From Nucisporomicrobium flavum (GTDB taxonomy: Bacteria; Actinomycetota; Actinomycetes; Mycobacteriales; Micromonosporaceae), in assembly GCF_016464385.1 (NCBI RefSeq), contig NZ_JADMLH010000006.1:1-64000 (forward strand): a DNA stretch of 64,000 nucleotides. Reading direction: 5' to 3'. The number at the start of each line of letters is the position of its first letter. Positions within the stretch are counted from its first letter, which is position 1. Positions 26,449 through 35,463 of this stretch are shown one piece after another. The position numbers were made by a program, and so were the translations under genes. The notes beneath the pieces were generated by a model. It did no database searches. It saw only the letters and a list, made by a program, of their open reading frames with translations, and was not told the DNA's origin.

Positions 26449-26856
26449 TCAGTCGCGCAGTTTACGCAGTAGGCGCATCAGCTCCGTGCGCTCCGGCGGC
26501 GTCAGCGCGCCGAAGAACCGCTCGGCCTCGGCGTGCCGGGCTGCGCGGATGCGGTCGCCGGCGGCCTTGCCGGCCGGGGTGAGGGTGACCAGCGTGGCCC
26601 GCCGGTCACCCGGGTCGGGCCCGCGCGCGACGAGGCCGCGCTGCTCCAGGTCGTCGACGACCTCGGTGGCCGACCGCGCCGCGATGTGCAGGTGGTCGGC
26701 GAGCGCGCCGGGGCGCAACGGGCCGTGGCGCATCAGGACCGCCAGCGCCCGCCCGTGCGACGGGGCGATGTGCAGCGGGTCCAGCGTCTCGCGGCTGAGG
26801 TGGCGCAGGCGGCGGGCGACGGCCCAGAAGAGCTCCGAGAGGGTGCTGTCCTCCAC
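26449..26856 (-). CDS. MarR-family regulator
   Basis: A 135-residue winged-helix regulator of the MarR family: dimerisation helices at both ends, recognition helix in ALADHLHIAARSATEVVDDLE, and the wing DPGDRRATLVTLT with its conserved Asp-Arg-Arg. The GTG start at 26856 has no clear ribosome binding site. It is divergent from an ABC exporter over a 81-bp gap with a perfect TGAGGT-A-ACCTCA palindrome, so it most likely represses that exporter and itself. Confidence 0.88.
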   Translation of the reverse strand: MEDSTLSELFWAVARRLRHLSRETLDPLHIAPSHGRALAVLMRHGPLRPGALADHLHIAARSATEVVDDLEQRGLVARGPDPGDRRATLVTLTPAGKAAGDRIRAARHAEAERFFGALTPPERTELMRLLRKLRD

Positions 26857-26895
26857 GGGAATACCGTACCAGCGATTGTGGTTGTTCCCTCATGT

Positions 26896-26908
26896 TGAGG
26901 TAACCTCA
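26896..26908. promoter_or_regulatory. Candidate MarR operator
   Basis: The 13-bp perfect inverted repeat TGAGGTAACCTCA, with a single central base, lies in the divergent region between the MarR gene and the ABC exporter, about 30 bp before the exporter TTG start. Its position suits repression of both promoters. Confidence 0.75.
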
Positions 26909-26937
26909 GTATCTCTCGTACGGAAGAAGGTCCGCTC

Positions 26938-28716
26938 TTGGCTTCCCCCCGACGCACCGCAACCCCCACCGCCGCCGAGAAGGCGCAGGCGAAGACCGTA
27001 TCGCTGCGCCGCATCGGCCGGCTGTTCACCGCACACCGATGGCAGCTCGCCGTCGTCGTCGCGATCATCGTGGCCTCGTCCGTGATCTCGATGGCCTCGC
27101 CGTTCCTGCTGCGCGAGGTCATCGACGTCGCACTCCCCCACCAGAACCTTCCGCTGCTCGGCTGGCTCGTGGCCGGCATGGTCGCCGTCGCCGCCGTCAC
27201 CGCCGCGCTGGGCGTCGTCCAGACCTGGATCTCCACCACGGTGGGGCAGCGGGTCATGCACCGCCTGCGCGTCGACGTCTTCACCCACCTGCACCGGCAG
27301 TCCGTCGCCTTCTTCACGCGCACCCGCACCGGCGAGGTCCAGTCGCGCATCACCAACGACATCGGCGGCATGCAGTCGGTCGTCACGTCCACCGCGACCT
27401 CGATCGCCTCCAACCTCACCACCGTCGTGGCCACCGCCGTCGCCATGGCCGCGCTGTCCTGGCAGCTGTCGCTGGTGTCGCTCATCGTGCTGCCCCCGGC
27501 GATCCATCTGACCCGGCGCGTGGCCGGCATGCGCCGGGCCATCACCGCGCAGCGCCAGCACGAGCTCGCCGACCTCAACGTGACCGTCGAGGAGGGCCTG
27601 TCCATCAGCGGCGTCCAGCTGAGCAAGACCATGGGTACGGGCCCCGCCCTCGTCCGCCGCTTCACCGAGTCGTCCGAGCGCCTGATCGACCTCGAGCTGC
27701 GCTCCGAGCTCGCCGGGCGCTGGCGGATGGCCTCGATGACGATCCTCTTCGCCGCCATCCCGGCGGTCATCTACCTCAGCGCCGGCCTGCCGTTCGCCGC
27801 CGGGACGCTCAGCATCGGCACCCTTGTCGCGTTCACGTCGCTGCAGGCCGGGCTGTTCCGCCCGCTGATGGGGCTGCTCGGCGTCGGCGTCTCGCTGACC
27901 AGCTCGCTGGCCCTGTTCGCGCGCATCTTCGAATACCTGGACCTGCCGGTCGAGGTCGACGACCCCGCGCACCCGGTCACCGTCGACCCGGCCCGGGTCG
28001 CCGGGCACCTGCGCCTCGAGGACGTCACGCTCACGTACCCGGGCAGCGAGACCGCCGCGGTCGCCGGGGTCAGCCTCGACGTGCCCGCCGGCACCTCCCT
28101 CGCGCTGGTCGGCGAGACCGGATCCGGCAAGAGCACCATCGCCGCGCTCATCGCCCGGCTCCACGACCCCGACGCCGGCCGCGTCACCATCGACGGCGTC
28201 GACGTGCGCGACCTGCGCCTCACCGACCTCGCCGCGATCGTCGGCGTGGTCAGCCAGGAGACGTACCTGCTGCACACCACCGTGCGGGAGAACCTGCGCT
28301 ACGCCCGACCGGACGCCACCGACGAGCAGATCGAGCAGGCCGCCCGCGCCGCGCAGATCCACGAGCTGATCAGCGCGCTGCCGGACGGCTACGACACCGT
28401 CGTCGGCTCGCGCGGGCACCGCTTCTCCGGCGGCGAGAAGCAGCGCCTCGCCATCGCCCGTACGCTGCTGCGCGACCCGCGGATCCTGGTGCTGGACGAG
28501 GCGACGAGCGCGCTGGACACCGAGACCGAGCGGGCCGTGCAACGCGCCTTCGACGAGCTGGCCAAGGGCCGGACGACCGTCACCATCGCGCACCGGCTGT
28601 CAACGGTCCGCGGCGCCGACCAGATCGCGGTGGTGGACCACGGGCGCATCCTCGAGGCGGGGACGCACGACGCGCTGATCGGCGGCGGCGGGCGCTACGC
28701 GGCGCTGGCGGCGTGA
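26938..28716 (+). CDS. ABC-type multidrug/lipid exporter (half transporter)
   Basis: A 592-residue type-IV exporter half-transporter: six membrane helices (about 40-330), then an ATPase with Walker A VGETGSGKST near residue 395, Q-loop VVSQETYLL, signature FSGGEKQRLA, Walker B ILVLDEATSALD and the switch histidine in IAHRLSTV. It would act as a homodimer, exporting a lipid, drug or peptide. The start is TTG at 26938, supported by GGAAGAAGG about 8 bp upstream; no ATG is available near the helix-1 boundary. It is divergent from, and probably repressed by, the MarR gene. Its 3' end overlaps the convergent PAP2 gene by 117 bp. Confidence 0.9.
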   Translation: MASPRRTATPTAAEKAQAKTVSLRRIGRLFTAHRWQLAVVVAIIVASSVISMASPFLLREVIDVALPHQNLPLLGWLVAGMVAVAAVTAALGVVQTWISTTVGQRVMHRLRVDVFTHLHRQSVAFFTRTRTGEVQSRITNDIGGMQSVVTSTATSIASNLTTVVATAVAMAALSWQLSLVSLIVLPPAIHLTRRVAGMRRAITAQRQHELADLNVTVEEGLSISGVQLSKTMGTGPALVRRFTESSERLIDLELRSELAGRWRMASMTILFAAIPAVIYLSAGLPFAAGTLSIGTLVAFTSLQAGLFRPLMGLLGVGVSLTSSLALFARIFEYLDLPVEVDDPAHPVTVDPARVAGHLRLEDVTLTYPGSETAAVAGVSLDVPAGTSLALVGETGSGKSTIAALIARLHDPDAGRVTIDGVDVRDLRLTDLAAIVGVVSQETYLLHTTVRENLRYARPDATDEQIEQAARAAQIHELISALPDGYDTVVGSRGHRFSGGEKQRLAIARTLLRDPRILVLDEATSALDTETERAVQRAFDELAKGRTTVTIAHRLSTVRGADQIAVVDHGRILEAGTHDALIGGGGRYAALAA

Positions 28717-29382
28717 CGCGACCACGATCCCGGCCGTGACGACGGCGACCCCGGCGACCGCGTCCAGCACCCAGTGGTTGCCGGTGCCGACGACCACGGC
28801 CGCGGTGATCCCGGCGTACAGGAAACCGATGATGCGGGGCAGCATCCCGCGCAGCGCCCAGGCCACCCAGAACGCCCAGCCGACGTGCAGCGAGGGCATG
28901 GCCGCCAGCTCGTTGGTGAACGAGCCGAGCCCGGCCGGCGCGGACGCGTGGCTCGACCACCAGCCCAGGTCCGCGGTGCTCGCCAGCACGTCGACGTAGC
29001 CGCCGCCCATCAGCCGCGGCGGGGCGGTCGGCAGCAGCACGTAGCCGACGAGGCCGAGCGCCGAGCCGATGACCAGCGCGTTGCGGGCGGCCGGGTAGCG
29101 ATCTCGGTGCCGGCGGTAGAGCCACACCAGCACCAGCGGGGTGACGACGTAGTGCAGCGCGGCGTACCAGAACGACATGCCGGCCGCGGCCCACGGCGTC
29201 GCACTGACGGCGTGGTTGACGCCCGCCTCGACGTCGAGCCCGAGCAGCCGCTCCAGCCCCAGCACCCCGCCGGCGTGGCGGCGCGCGGCCACCAGGTCGG
29301 TGTCGGCCAGCATCCGCGCCCCGCTGTAGGCCCCGAACAGGGCCAGCAGCAGGACGATCTCGCGTACGCCCCGTCGCGTCAC
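28600..29382 (-). CDS. PAP2-family membrane phosphatase (paralogue 2)
   Basis: A 260-residue membrane protein of the same group as that at 25544-26314: AAMPSLHVGWAFWVAW supplies phosphatase motif 2 and GTGNHWVLDAVAG motif 3. About six helices are visible. The GTG at 29382 has GGGGAGG six bases upstream. The C-terminal ~45 residues are hydrophilic and read antisense through the end of the ABC exporter gene (117-bp overlap); the family core ends before that, so the real C-terminus could be shorter by selection. The two paralogues flank the MarR/ABC pair. Confidence 0.8.
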   Translation of the reverse strand: MTRRGVREIVLLLALFGAYSGARMLADTDLVAARRHAGGVLGLERLLGLDVEAGVNHAVSATPWAAAGMSFWYAALHYVVTPLVLVWLYRRHRDRYPAARNALVIGSALGLVGYVLLPTAPPRLMGGGYVDVLASTADLGWWSSHASAPAGLGSFTNELAAMPSLHVGWAFWVAWALRGMLPRIIGFLYAGITAAVVVGTGNHWVLDAVAGVAVVTAGIVVASRRQRRVAPAAADQRVVRPRLEDAPVVHHRDLVGAADR

Positions 29383-29504
29383 AGGTTTCCTCCCCTTGAA
29401 CACGGGGTGAAGCCTGACGCACCGGGCGGCCCGCGCGGATCTGGCTACGGGCCGAATCGATCTCTGCCTTTCGGCCGGTTCCGCACCGCGGCCCGGCCAA
29501 CCGG

Positions 29505-30869
29505 CTAGCCGTGCTTCGAGCCGGCGGTTGCTTCCTCCTTGCGGCGTTCGAACGGGTCGCCGTACGCGCGGACGGCGGCGCGGGCGTACGCCTGCTGGAA
29601 CGTCGCGACCCGCTCCGAGCGGCCCCGGCCCAGGAAGCTGACCGCCCAGTGCAGCACCGCGGTGACCCGGTTCTTGAAGCCGACCAGGTACAGCAGGTGC
29701 ACCGCGAGCCAGATCAGCCAGCCCAGGAACCCGGACAGGTGCAGCTTGCCGATGCTCGCGACCGCGCTGAACCGCGAGATCGTGGCCATGCTGCCCTTGT
29801 CGAAGTAGCTGAACTTCTGGCCGGTCTGCTTGCCGGCGAGGCGGCGCTTGATCTGGCCGGCGGCGTGCCGGCCGCTCTGGATGGCCACCTGGGCGACGCC
29901 GGGCAGGTCGTCGAGCGCCATCATGTCGCCGATCGCGAAGATCTCCGGGTGCCCCGGCACCGTGCAGTCGGGCTCGACCTTGATCCGCCCGGCCCGGTCG
30001 GTCGGCGCGCCGGTGACCTCGGCCAGCCGCCGGGACAGCGCGGGCGCGGCCACGCCCGCCGCCCACATCTTGGTCATCGACTCGATGCGCTGGTGCCCGC
30101 GTTTGGTGTCCACCTCGATGCCGGTGGCGTCCACGCCGACGACCATCGTCTCCAGCTCGACCTCGACGCCGAGCAGGTGCAGCTGCCGCAGCGCCCGGGT
30201 GGACAGGCGGTCGCCGAACGTCTTGAGGACGGCGTCCACCGCGTCGACCAGGATGATCCGGGCCTTGCGCGGGTCGATGTGCCTGTACTGCCCCGGGAGC
30301 GTGCGGTGGGCCAGCTCGGCGATCTGCCCGGCCATCTCCACCCCGGTCGGGCCGGCGCCGACCACCACGAACGTCATCCAGCGCTCGATCTCGGCCGGGT
30401 CGGTCTGGAGGTCGGCCAGCTCGAACGCGCCGAAGATGCGCGCGCGCAGCTCCAGGGCGTCGTCGATGCTCTTCATGCCGGGCGCGTGGTCGGCGAACTC
30501 GTCCTTGCCGAAATACGACTGCGAGGCGCCGGCGCTCACGATGAGCGTGTCGTACCCGACCTCGTACTCGATGCCGGGCGCCTCGACGGAGAGCACCTTG
30601 GCGTCCACGTCGACGTCGGTGACCCAGCCGAGCCGGACGTCGACGTTGCGCTGGCGCTTGAGGATCTCCCGGATCGGCGGGGCGATCTCGCCCTCGGACA
30701 GGATGCCGGTGGCCACCTGGTAGAGCAGCGGCTGGAACAGGTGGTACGCCGTACCGTTGATCAGCGTGATGTCGACGTCGGCCCGGCGCAGGGCCTTGGT
30801 GGCGAACAGCCCGCCGAATCCGGCGCCGACGATCACCACCCGGTGCCGCCGCTCAGTGCTTTCGGACAT
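29505..30869 (-). CDS. ndh: Type II NADH:quinone dehydrogenase
   Basis: A 454-residue NDH-2 flavoprotein that oxidises NADH and reduces quinone at the inner face of the membrane without pumping protons. Evidence: FAD-binding VVIVGAGFGGLFATKAL at the N-terminus, YHLFQPLLYQVATG, NADH-binding VVVGAGPTGVEMAGQIAEL near residue 170, the FAD-contact EIFAIGDMMAL near 310 and the quinone-side AIQSGRHAAGQI. A C-terminal amphipathic/hydrophobic segment (FLGWLIWLAVHLLYLVGF) anchors it to the membrane. GGAG lies eight bases before the ATG. It is monocistronic. Confidence 0.93.
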   Translation of the reverse strand: MSESTERRHRVVIVGAGFGGLFATKALRRADVDITLINGTAYHLFQPLLYQVATGILSEGEIAPPIREILKRQRNVDVRLGWVTDVDVDAKVLSVEAPGIEYEVGYDTLIVSAGASQSYFGKDEFADHAPGMKSIDDALELRARIFGAFELADLQTDPAEIERWMTFVVVGAGPTGVEMAGQIAELAHRTLPGQYRHIDPRKARIILVDAVDAVLKTFGDRLSTRALRQLHLLGVEVELETMVVGVDATGIEVDTKRGHQRIESMTKMWAAGVAAPALSRRLAEVTGAPTDRAGRIKVEPDCTVPGHPEIFAIGDMMALDDLPGVAQVAIQSGRHAAGQIKRRLAGKQTGQKFSYFDKGSMATISRFSAVASIGKLHLSGFLGWLIWLAVHLLYLVGFKNRVTAVLHWAVSFLGRGRSERVATFQQAYARAAVRAYGDPFERRKEEATAGSKHG

Positions 30870-30941
30870 CGATGTCTCCGGGGGTCGAGGGCTTCCTGCC
30901 TACCGTATGTCGTTCCCCCGCCCGGTGCCGTGTACTCCCGC

Positions 30942-32804
30942 TCACTCAGTGGCGGTCATCGCATACGCGTCGGTGGTGAGCACCCCCGTCCCGGGCAGCG
31001 TGAGGCCGAACGTGACCGAGCGGGTCCCGGCCGGCACGACCGGCGTCGTGAACTGCGCGGTGGAGTAGCCGGCCGTGGCGGGCAAAGGCGGGCTCTGCGT
31101 CCAGTACGCCCACACGCCGTCGTCACTCTGCCGGTAGACCGTGAAGAACACCGGCGCGGTCGACTTGTACGCGACGCTGAGGGCGTACGTGGTGCCCGTG
31201 CGCACGGTCGGGGCACAGTTGACGCTGTCCCACGCCGGTACGAGCTTCGCGTCGCCGTCCGTCCAGCTGGTGATCTCCAGCTGCTGGGCGTACGAGCCGT
31301 CCGCGGCGTCGGTGACCCGGGTCCACTGCGGTGTGTTGGTCCCGTAGCCGGCGCCCGTCCAGCACTGGGGGAAACCGTCGGCGCCGGGCGTCTCCAGCGA
31401 GGCGTTGCGCAGCGCGTTGACGCCGGGCGGCGCCGGCTCGGGCAGTGCCGGCGTGTCCACGAACCCGTAGTCGTCGGTGGTCAGCGTGCCGACGCCGTCG
31501 ATGGTCAGCCCGAAGCTGACCCCGGCCACGTCGGCGGGCACGGGTGGCGCGACCCACGAGGCGCGGGTCCAGCCGGCGGCCGGTGCCAGGCGCGGGCTCT
31601 GCGTCCAGTACGACCACCGCCCGACGGGGCTGCGCCGGTACAGCGTGAAGAACACCTGGACGTCGGACTTGTACCAGGCACTGACCTCGTACGCGTGTCC
31701 CGCGGCGGCCTGCAGCGAGCAGCTGCCGAGGTCGAAGGCGGGCACCATCTTGGCGTCGCCGTCCGTGTGGTCGCTCATCGTGATCCGCGCGCCGTACGTG
31801 CCGCTGTGCGCGTCGGCGACCCGGCCGTGGGTCTCGGTGTTGCTGCCGTAGCCGGCGCCCTGCCAGCAGCCGGGGTCGGTTCCGGCGACCGGGTCCTCGA
31901 ACGACGGGTTGCGCACGGTGTTGACGCCCGGGGCGCCCGGGTCCGTCGCCGGGGCCGCCGCGACGACGGGGTTCACGGTGCCGCCGAGCGCCTGCCGCAC
32001 GGTCCGCACGGTGGTGCCCACCGCCGTACGCGGCTGCAGCCAGGCGAGGAATTCGTCGAGCAGGGCCGCCGGGATGGACTCCAGGGCGCAGCCGTCGCAG
32101 ACGTGGTGCAGGTTGAACGGCAGCCAGCCGCCGTCGTCCTCCGCGTTGAGGACCACCGCCTGCAGGTCGGCGAGCGTCCAGTTGGACTCGACGTCGTCGG
32201 GCGTACGGGTGGCGAACCGGTCGGCGGGTGGGACGGTCTCGGTCGACGGGCAGTCCCCGCAGCTGCGCGGCGACCACAGGTCACCGACCGCGCGGGCGGT
32301 GTCGTATCCACAATGGGCGGCGACGCCCTCGACCGTCGCATCGTATTCCGCGAATGGATACGCGAGCGACGTCACCGTGAATCCCCAGGATGACAAGGTG
32401 TCGCGGTCCTGACAGATCTGACGGTCCACCTCCTGCGCATTGAGCGTCGTCAGATCCGGATGCGAGACGGTATGTCCGCCTATCTCGTGGCCGTTCGCCG
32501 ACAACGTGTCGAGATCAGCGCGGGACAGATATCCCGGTTGACCGACGAGCGCCGAATTGATGTAGAAGGTGCCCACCATGCCGTATTTCTCCAGCAGCGC
32601 CTGGCCGGCCAGCTGATCGGTCACCCCGTCATCGAACGTGAATGTGACCGTCAACGGTTTTTGCGGCGAGGCCTGCGCCGCGGCCGGAATCGCCACCACG
32701 CCGGCCACCACCATGCCGGCCGCCACCGCCGCGGACGCGAAGATCCGCAGGCCGCGACCTTGTGTCCGGAGGCCCACCGGACCACGCCCCACCTTCACTG
32801 CCAT
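30942..32804 (-). CDS. Secreted polysaccharide deacetylase with two C-terminal beta modules
   Basis: A 620-residue exported enzyme. A signal peptide (about 1-46, ending AAAQAS) is followed by a NodB domain (about 50-300) with TFTFDDGVTDQ (metal and catalytic Asp), HEIGGHTVSHPDL (metal His pair) and LAYPFAEYD. It would remove acetyl groups from N-acetyl amino sugars in a metal-dependent manner. Two homologous ~140-residue beta-rich modules follow, each containing CWxGAGYGxNT and a DGDAK(M/L)VPAxDxxxC segment with two cysteines; they look like carbohydrate-binding repeats. The ATG at 32804 sits almost on its GGGAGGGG; a GTG at 32798 is better spaced and may be the true start. It is divergent from the polysaccharide operon and may modify its product. 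Confidence 0.87.
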   Translation of the reverse strand: MAVKVGRGPVGLRTQGRGLRIFASAAVAAGMVVAGVVAIPAAAQASPQKPLTVTFTFDDGVTDQLAGQALLEKYGMVGTFYINSALVGQPGYLSRADLDTLSANGHEIGGHTVSHPDLTTLNAQEVDRQICQDRDTLSSWGFTVTSLAYPFAEYDATVEGVAAHCGYDTARAVGDLWSPRSCGDCPSTETVPPADRFATRTPDDVESNWTLADLQAVVLNAEDDGGWLPFNLHHVCDGCALESIPAALLDEFLAWLQPRTAVGTTVRTVRQALGGTVNPVVAAAPATDPGAPGVNTVRNPSFEDPVAGTDPGCWQGAGYGSNTETHGRVADAHSGTYGARITMSDHTDGDAKMVPAFDLGSCSLQAAAGHAYEVSAWYKSDVQVFFTLYRRSPVGRWSYWTQSPRLAPAAGWTRASWVAPPVPADVAGVSFGLTIDGVGTLTTDDYGFVDTPALPEPAPPGVNALRNASLETPGADGFPQCWTGAGYGTNTPQWTRVTDAADGSYAQQLEITSWTDGDAKLVPAWDSVNCAPTVRTGTTYALSVAYKSTAPVFFTVYRQSDDGVWAYWTQSPPLPATAGYSTAQFTTPVVPAGTRSVTFGLTLPGTGVLTTDAYAMTATE

Positions 32805-33163
32805 CCCCTCCCGCACCGTCGGTCCCCCATGAATGAAAGGCCTGTCCGGGCCGTATTGCAAACACCTGATGAACGGCCGGCGGGCCTTCTGCGGCACTGC
32901 GAATACGGGCACATGGGAAGCCCTCGCTGATTTCGGCGATATTTCATGAACGCCGCCGCGGGCGGCTCCCCGAGCATTCACAATGCGGTGGCCTGCGCTT
33001 TTCGAGATCGCCGGAAACGTCCGAGCTTTTCTCGCTCAACCGGACGGCCGATGCCGTCGTCCTTACGGGCAGTACCTGCAACCGCACGGGCCGTCGATTA
33101 CTCGGCGCCGGAGCGCTTTCATTGATGACGGCAACCAGGCGATTGCGAAGGGGCGGCTGGACA
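32805..33163. promoter_or_regulatory. Divergent promoter region of the deacetylase and the polysaccharide operon
   Basis: A gene-free stretch of about 360 bp, lower in GC than its surroundings and without a coding frame. Short hairpins are visible: GCCGCC-GCG-GGCGGC at 32952-32966 and GCATT-CAC-AATGC at 32974-32986. I do not recognise a riboswitch. A ribosome binding site (AAGGGG, about 33148) precedes the plus-strand operon. Promoters for both directions are expected here. Confidence 0.5.
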
Positions 33164-34315
33164 ATGGGGGCACACCGGAACGGGTCCGAAAGGGACGGTG
33201 CGGCCGGCGGCGGTGCGCCGCCGGGCACGCCGGGGTCCGGCAGCATACGGGTCGCGGTCGTCGGCGTCGGGTACTGGGGCTCGAAGCAGCTCCGGGTCAT
33301 GCGTTCGACGCCCGCGGTGAGCCGGGCCATCGCCGTCGACGCGCGGCTGCCGCTGCTGTCGGGCATGGCGCACCTGCTCGCCGACGGCCGCGGGTACACC
33401 TCGCTGCGGGCGGCGCTGCCGCACGTCGACGCCGTGGTCGTCGCCACGCCGCCCGCCACCCACGTCGAGGTCGCGCTCGCGGCGATCCGCGCCGGCAAGC
33501 ACGTGCTCGTCGAGAAGCCGCTGGCGACCAGCCCGGGCGGCGCCCGCCAGCTCATCGCCGCCGCGCGGGAGGCCGGGGTGACGCTCATGGTGGGGCACAC
33601 GTTCGAGTACAACGGCGCGGTCGTCATGCTGCGGGAACTGGTGCAGACCCAGGAGCTCGGTGAGCTGTACTACCTGGACAGCGCACGCCTGAACCTCGGT
33701 CTCTACCAGAGCGACGTCAACGTGGTCTCCGACCTGGCGCCGCACGACATCTCCATCGCCAACTACGTGCTCGGCGCGACGCCCACGTCCGTACGGGCCT
33801 GGGGGTCGCACCACGTCGATCCGGTCTTCGAGGACGTCGCGCACCTGGAGCTGGACTACGCCGACGCGGGCGTGAGCGCGCACATCCACGTGAGCTGGCT
33901 GGACCCGCGCAAGGTCCGCCAGGTCACCGCGGTCGGCTCCAAGAAGATGGCCGTGTACGACGACACGAACGCCGCCGAGCGCATCCGCGTCCACGACAAG
34001 GCCGTCCTGCCGAACACCGACCGCCGCTCGCCGTCGCGGTTCAGTTACCACCACGGATCGATCACCTCGCCGGTGGTGCCGTTCGAGGAGCCGCTGGCTG
34101 TGCAGGCCCGCCACTTCGTCCACTGCATCGCCACCGGCACGCGCCCGCGCACCGACGGCGCCAACGGTCTCGCCGTCGTCGAGGTCATCGAGGCGGCCCA
34201 GCTGTCGCTCGCGCAGGAGCGCCGGGTGCTGCTCGAGGAGGTGGCGGAGCCGGGCTCGCGGGCTCCGGCGCTCGTGCCCGTACCCCGCCCGGCCCGCGCC
34301 GGCGTACGCCACTGA
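33164..34315 (+). CDS. Gfo/Idh/MocA sugar-nucleotide dehydrogenase (WlbA/WbpB-like)
   Basis: A 383-residue NAD-dependent dehydrogenase: Rossmann motif VAVVGVGYWGSKQLRV near residue 32, the cofactor and catalytic Lys in HVLVEKPLA, GHTFEYN, and HDISIANYVLG. With the aminotransferase and acetyltransferase that follow, it matches the WlbA/WbpB step, oxidising C3 of a UDP-GlcNAc-uronic acid to the 3-keto sugar. That assignment rests on the gene trio; the enzyme family alone is broad. The N-terminal ~25 residues are extra and low-complexity. The start at 33164 has GAAGGGG upstream. First gene of the operon. Confidence 0.8.
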   Translation: MGAHRNGSERDGAAGGGAPPGTPGSGSIRVAVVGVGYWGSKQLRVMRSTPAVSRAIAVDARLPLLSGMAHLLADGRGYTSLRAALPHVDAVVVATPPATHVEVALAAIRAGKHVLVEKPLATSPGGARQLIAAAREAGVTLMVGHTFEYNGAVVMLRELVQTQELGELYYLDSARLNLGLYQSDVNVVSDLAPHDISIANYVLGATPTSVRAWGSHHVDPVFEDVAHLELDYADAGVSAHIHVSWLDPRKVRQVTAVGSKKMAVYDDTNAAERIRVHDKAVLPNTDRRSPSRFSYHHGSITSPVVPFEEPLAVQARHFVHCIATGTRPRTDGANGLAVVEVIEAAQLSLAQERRVLLEEVAEPGSRAPALVPVPRPARAGVRH

Positions 34316-34335
34316 CCGGGTGGAGGGAGCGACGC

Positions 34336-35463
34336 ATGCGAACCGACGTCCCGTTCACGGACCTGCCGGCCATGACCCGCGAGATCTGGCCCGGCATCGC
34401 GCCGGAGTTCACCGAGGCGCTGCTGACCGGCCAGTACATCGGCGGCGCGCCGGTGGCCGAGTTCGAACGCCGGTGGGCCCGCTACTGCGGCGTCCGCCAC
34501 GCGGTCGGCGTCGCCAACGGCACCGACGCGCTCGAGCTGACCCTGCTGGCGCTCGGGATCGGCGCCGGCGACGAGGTCGTCGTGCCGGCCAACACCTTCA
34601 TCGCCACGGCCGCCGCCGTCGTACGCGCCGGCGCGACCCCGGTCTTCACCGACGTGGACCCGGACACGCTCCTGCTGACGCCCGAGCTGCTGGCCGCCGC
34701 GATCACGGCCAGGACCCGCGCGGTCATGGTCGTCCACCTGTACGGCAACGTCGCCGATCTCGAGGGCATCGGGTGCGTGGCCAGGGCCGCCGGCATCCAC
34801 GTCGTCGAGGACGCGGCGCAGGCGCACGGCGCCGAGCGCAACGGCCGCCGGGCCGGCTCGGCGGGGATCGCCGGCTGCTTCAGCTTCTACCCCGGCAAGA
34901 ACCTGGGCGCGTTCGGTGACGGCGGCGCCGTCGTGACGGACGACCCGGAGCTGGCGGAACGCGTACGCGCCCTGGCCAACCACGGCCGCAGCAACGGTTC
35001 CGCGCACTACGAGCACGAGTTCGTCGGCACCAACAGCCGGCTCGACACGCTGCAGGCGATCGCCCTCACCGCGAAGCTCGCCCGCCTCGACGAGTGGACG
35101 GACGCGCGGATCGCACTCGCCGACGGCTACCGCAAACGGCTCGCGGGCACGCCGGTCCGGCTGACCGGCGTCGAGGACGGGGTACGGCACGCGTACCACC
35201 TGATGGTCGCGCGGGTCGACAGGCGCGACGAGGTCCGCGACCTGCTGCACCGGCGCGGCATCCGGACCGGTGTGCACTATCCGGTGCCCTGCCACCGTCA
35301 GCCGCCGCTGCGCCGGTACGCAAGCGCGCCCCTGCCGGTCTGCGAGGAGGCGGCCCGTACGCAATTCTCGCTGCCGCTGTACCCGCACCTGACCGAGGAA
35401 CAACTCGACCTCGTCTGCGAGGCCCTGGACGAGGCGGTGAGCGGCCGTGCTCCGCGCGAGTGA
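34336..35463 (+). CDS. DegT/DnrJ/EryC1-type sugar aminotransferase (WlbC/WbpE-like)
   Basis: A 375-residue PLP-dependent aminotransferase of the DegT family. Diagnostic: ANGTDALELTLLALGIG, VVPANTFIATAAAV, DVDPDTLLLTPE, the cofactor Asp in VVEDAAQAHGA, and the Schiff-base Lys in FSFYPGKNLGAFGDGG. NSRLDTLQA and GVHYPVPCH are also typical. It would aminate the 3-keto sugar produced by the preceding dehydrogenase. GGAGGGAG precedes the ATG at about 5 bp spacing; it starts 20 bp after the dehydrogenase stop and overlaps the acetyltransferase by 17 bp. Confidence 0.85.
   Translation: MRTDVPFTDLPAMTREIWPGIAPEFTEALLTGQYIGGAPVAEFERRWARYCGVRHAVGVANGTDALELTLLALGIGAGDEVVVPANTFIATAAAVVRAGATPVFTDVDPDTLLLTPELLAAAITARTRAVMVVHLYGNVADLEGIGCVARAAGIHVVEDAAQAHGAERNGRRAGSAGIAGCFSFYPGKNLGAFGDGGAVVTDDPELAERVRALANHGRSNGSAHYEHEFVGTNSRLDTLQAIALTAKLARLDEWTDARIALADGYRKRLAGTPVRLTGVEDGVRHAYHLMVARVDRRDEVRDLLHRRGIRTGVHYPVPCHRQPPLRRYASAPLPVCEEAARTQFSLPLYPHLTEEQLDLVCEALDEAVSGRAPRE

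Noticed and set aside
28600..28716. Frameshift or misassembly suggested by the 117-bp overlap of the ABC exporter and PAP2 genes
   Set aside because: Both frames are intact and the PAP2 core ends before the overlap; a long tail-to-tail overlap is an acceptable explanation in GC-rich DNA.
27039..28739. A second forward frame inside the ABC exporter
   Set aside because: A shifted frame with an Arg/His/Pro-rich product; the first frame has all ABC motifs.
32805..33163. Riboswitch or c-di-AMP leader before the polysaccharide operon
   Set aside because: Only short simple hairpins are visible; no conserved riboswitch core could be recognised by eye.
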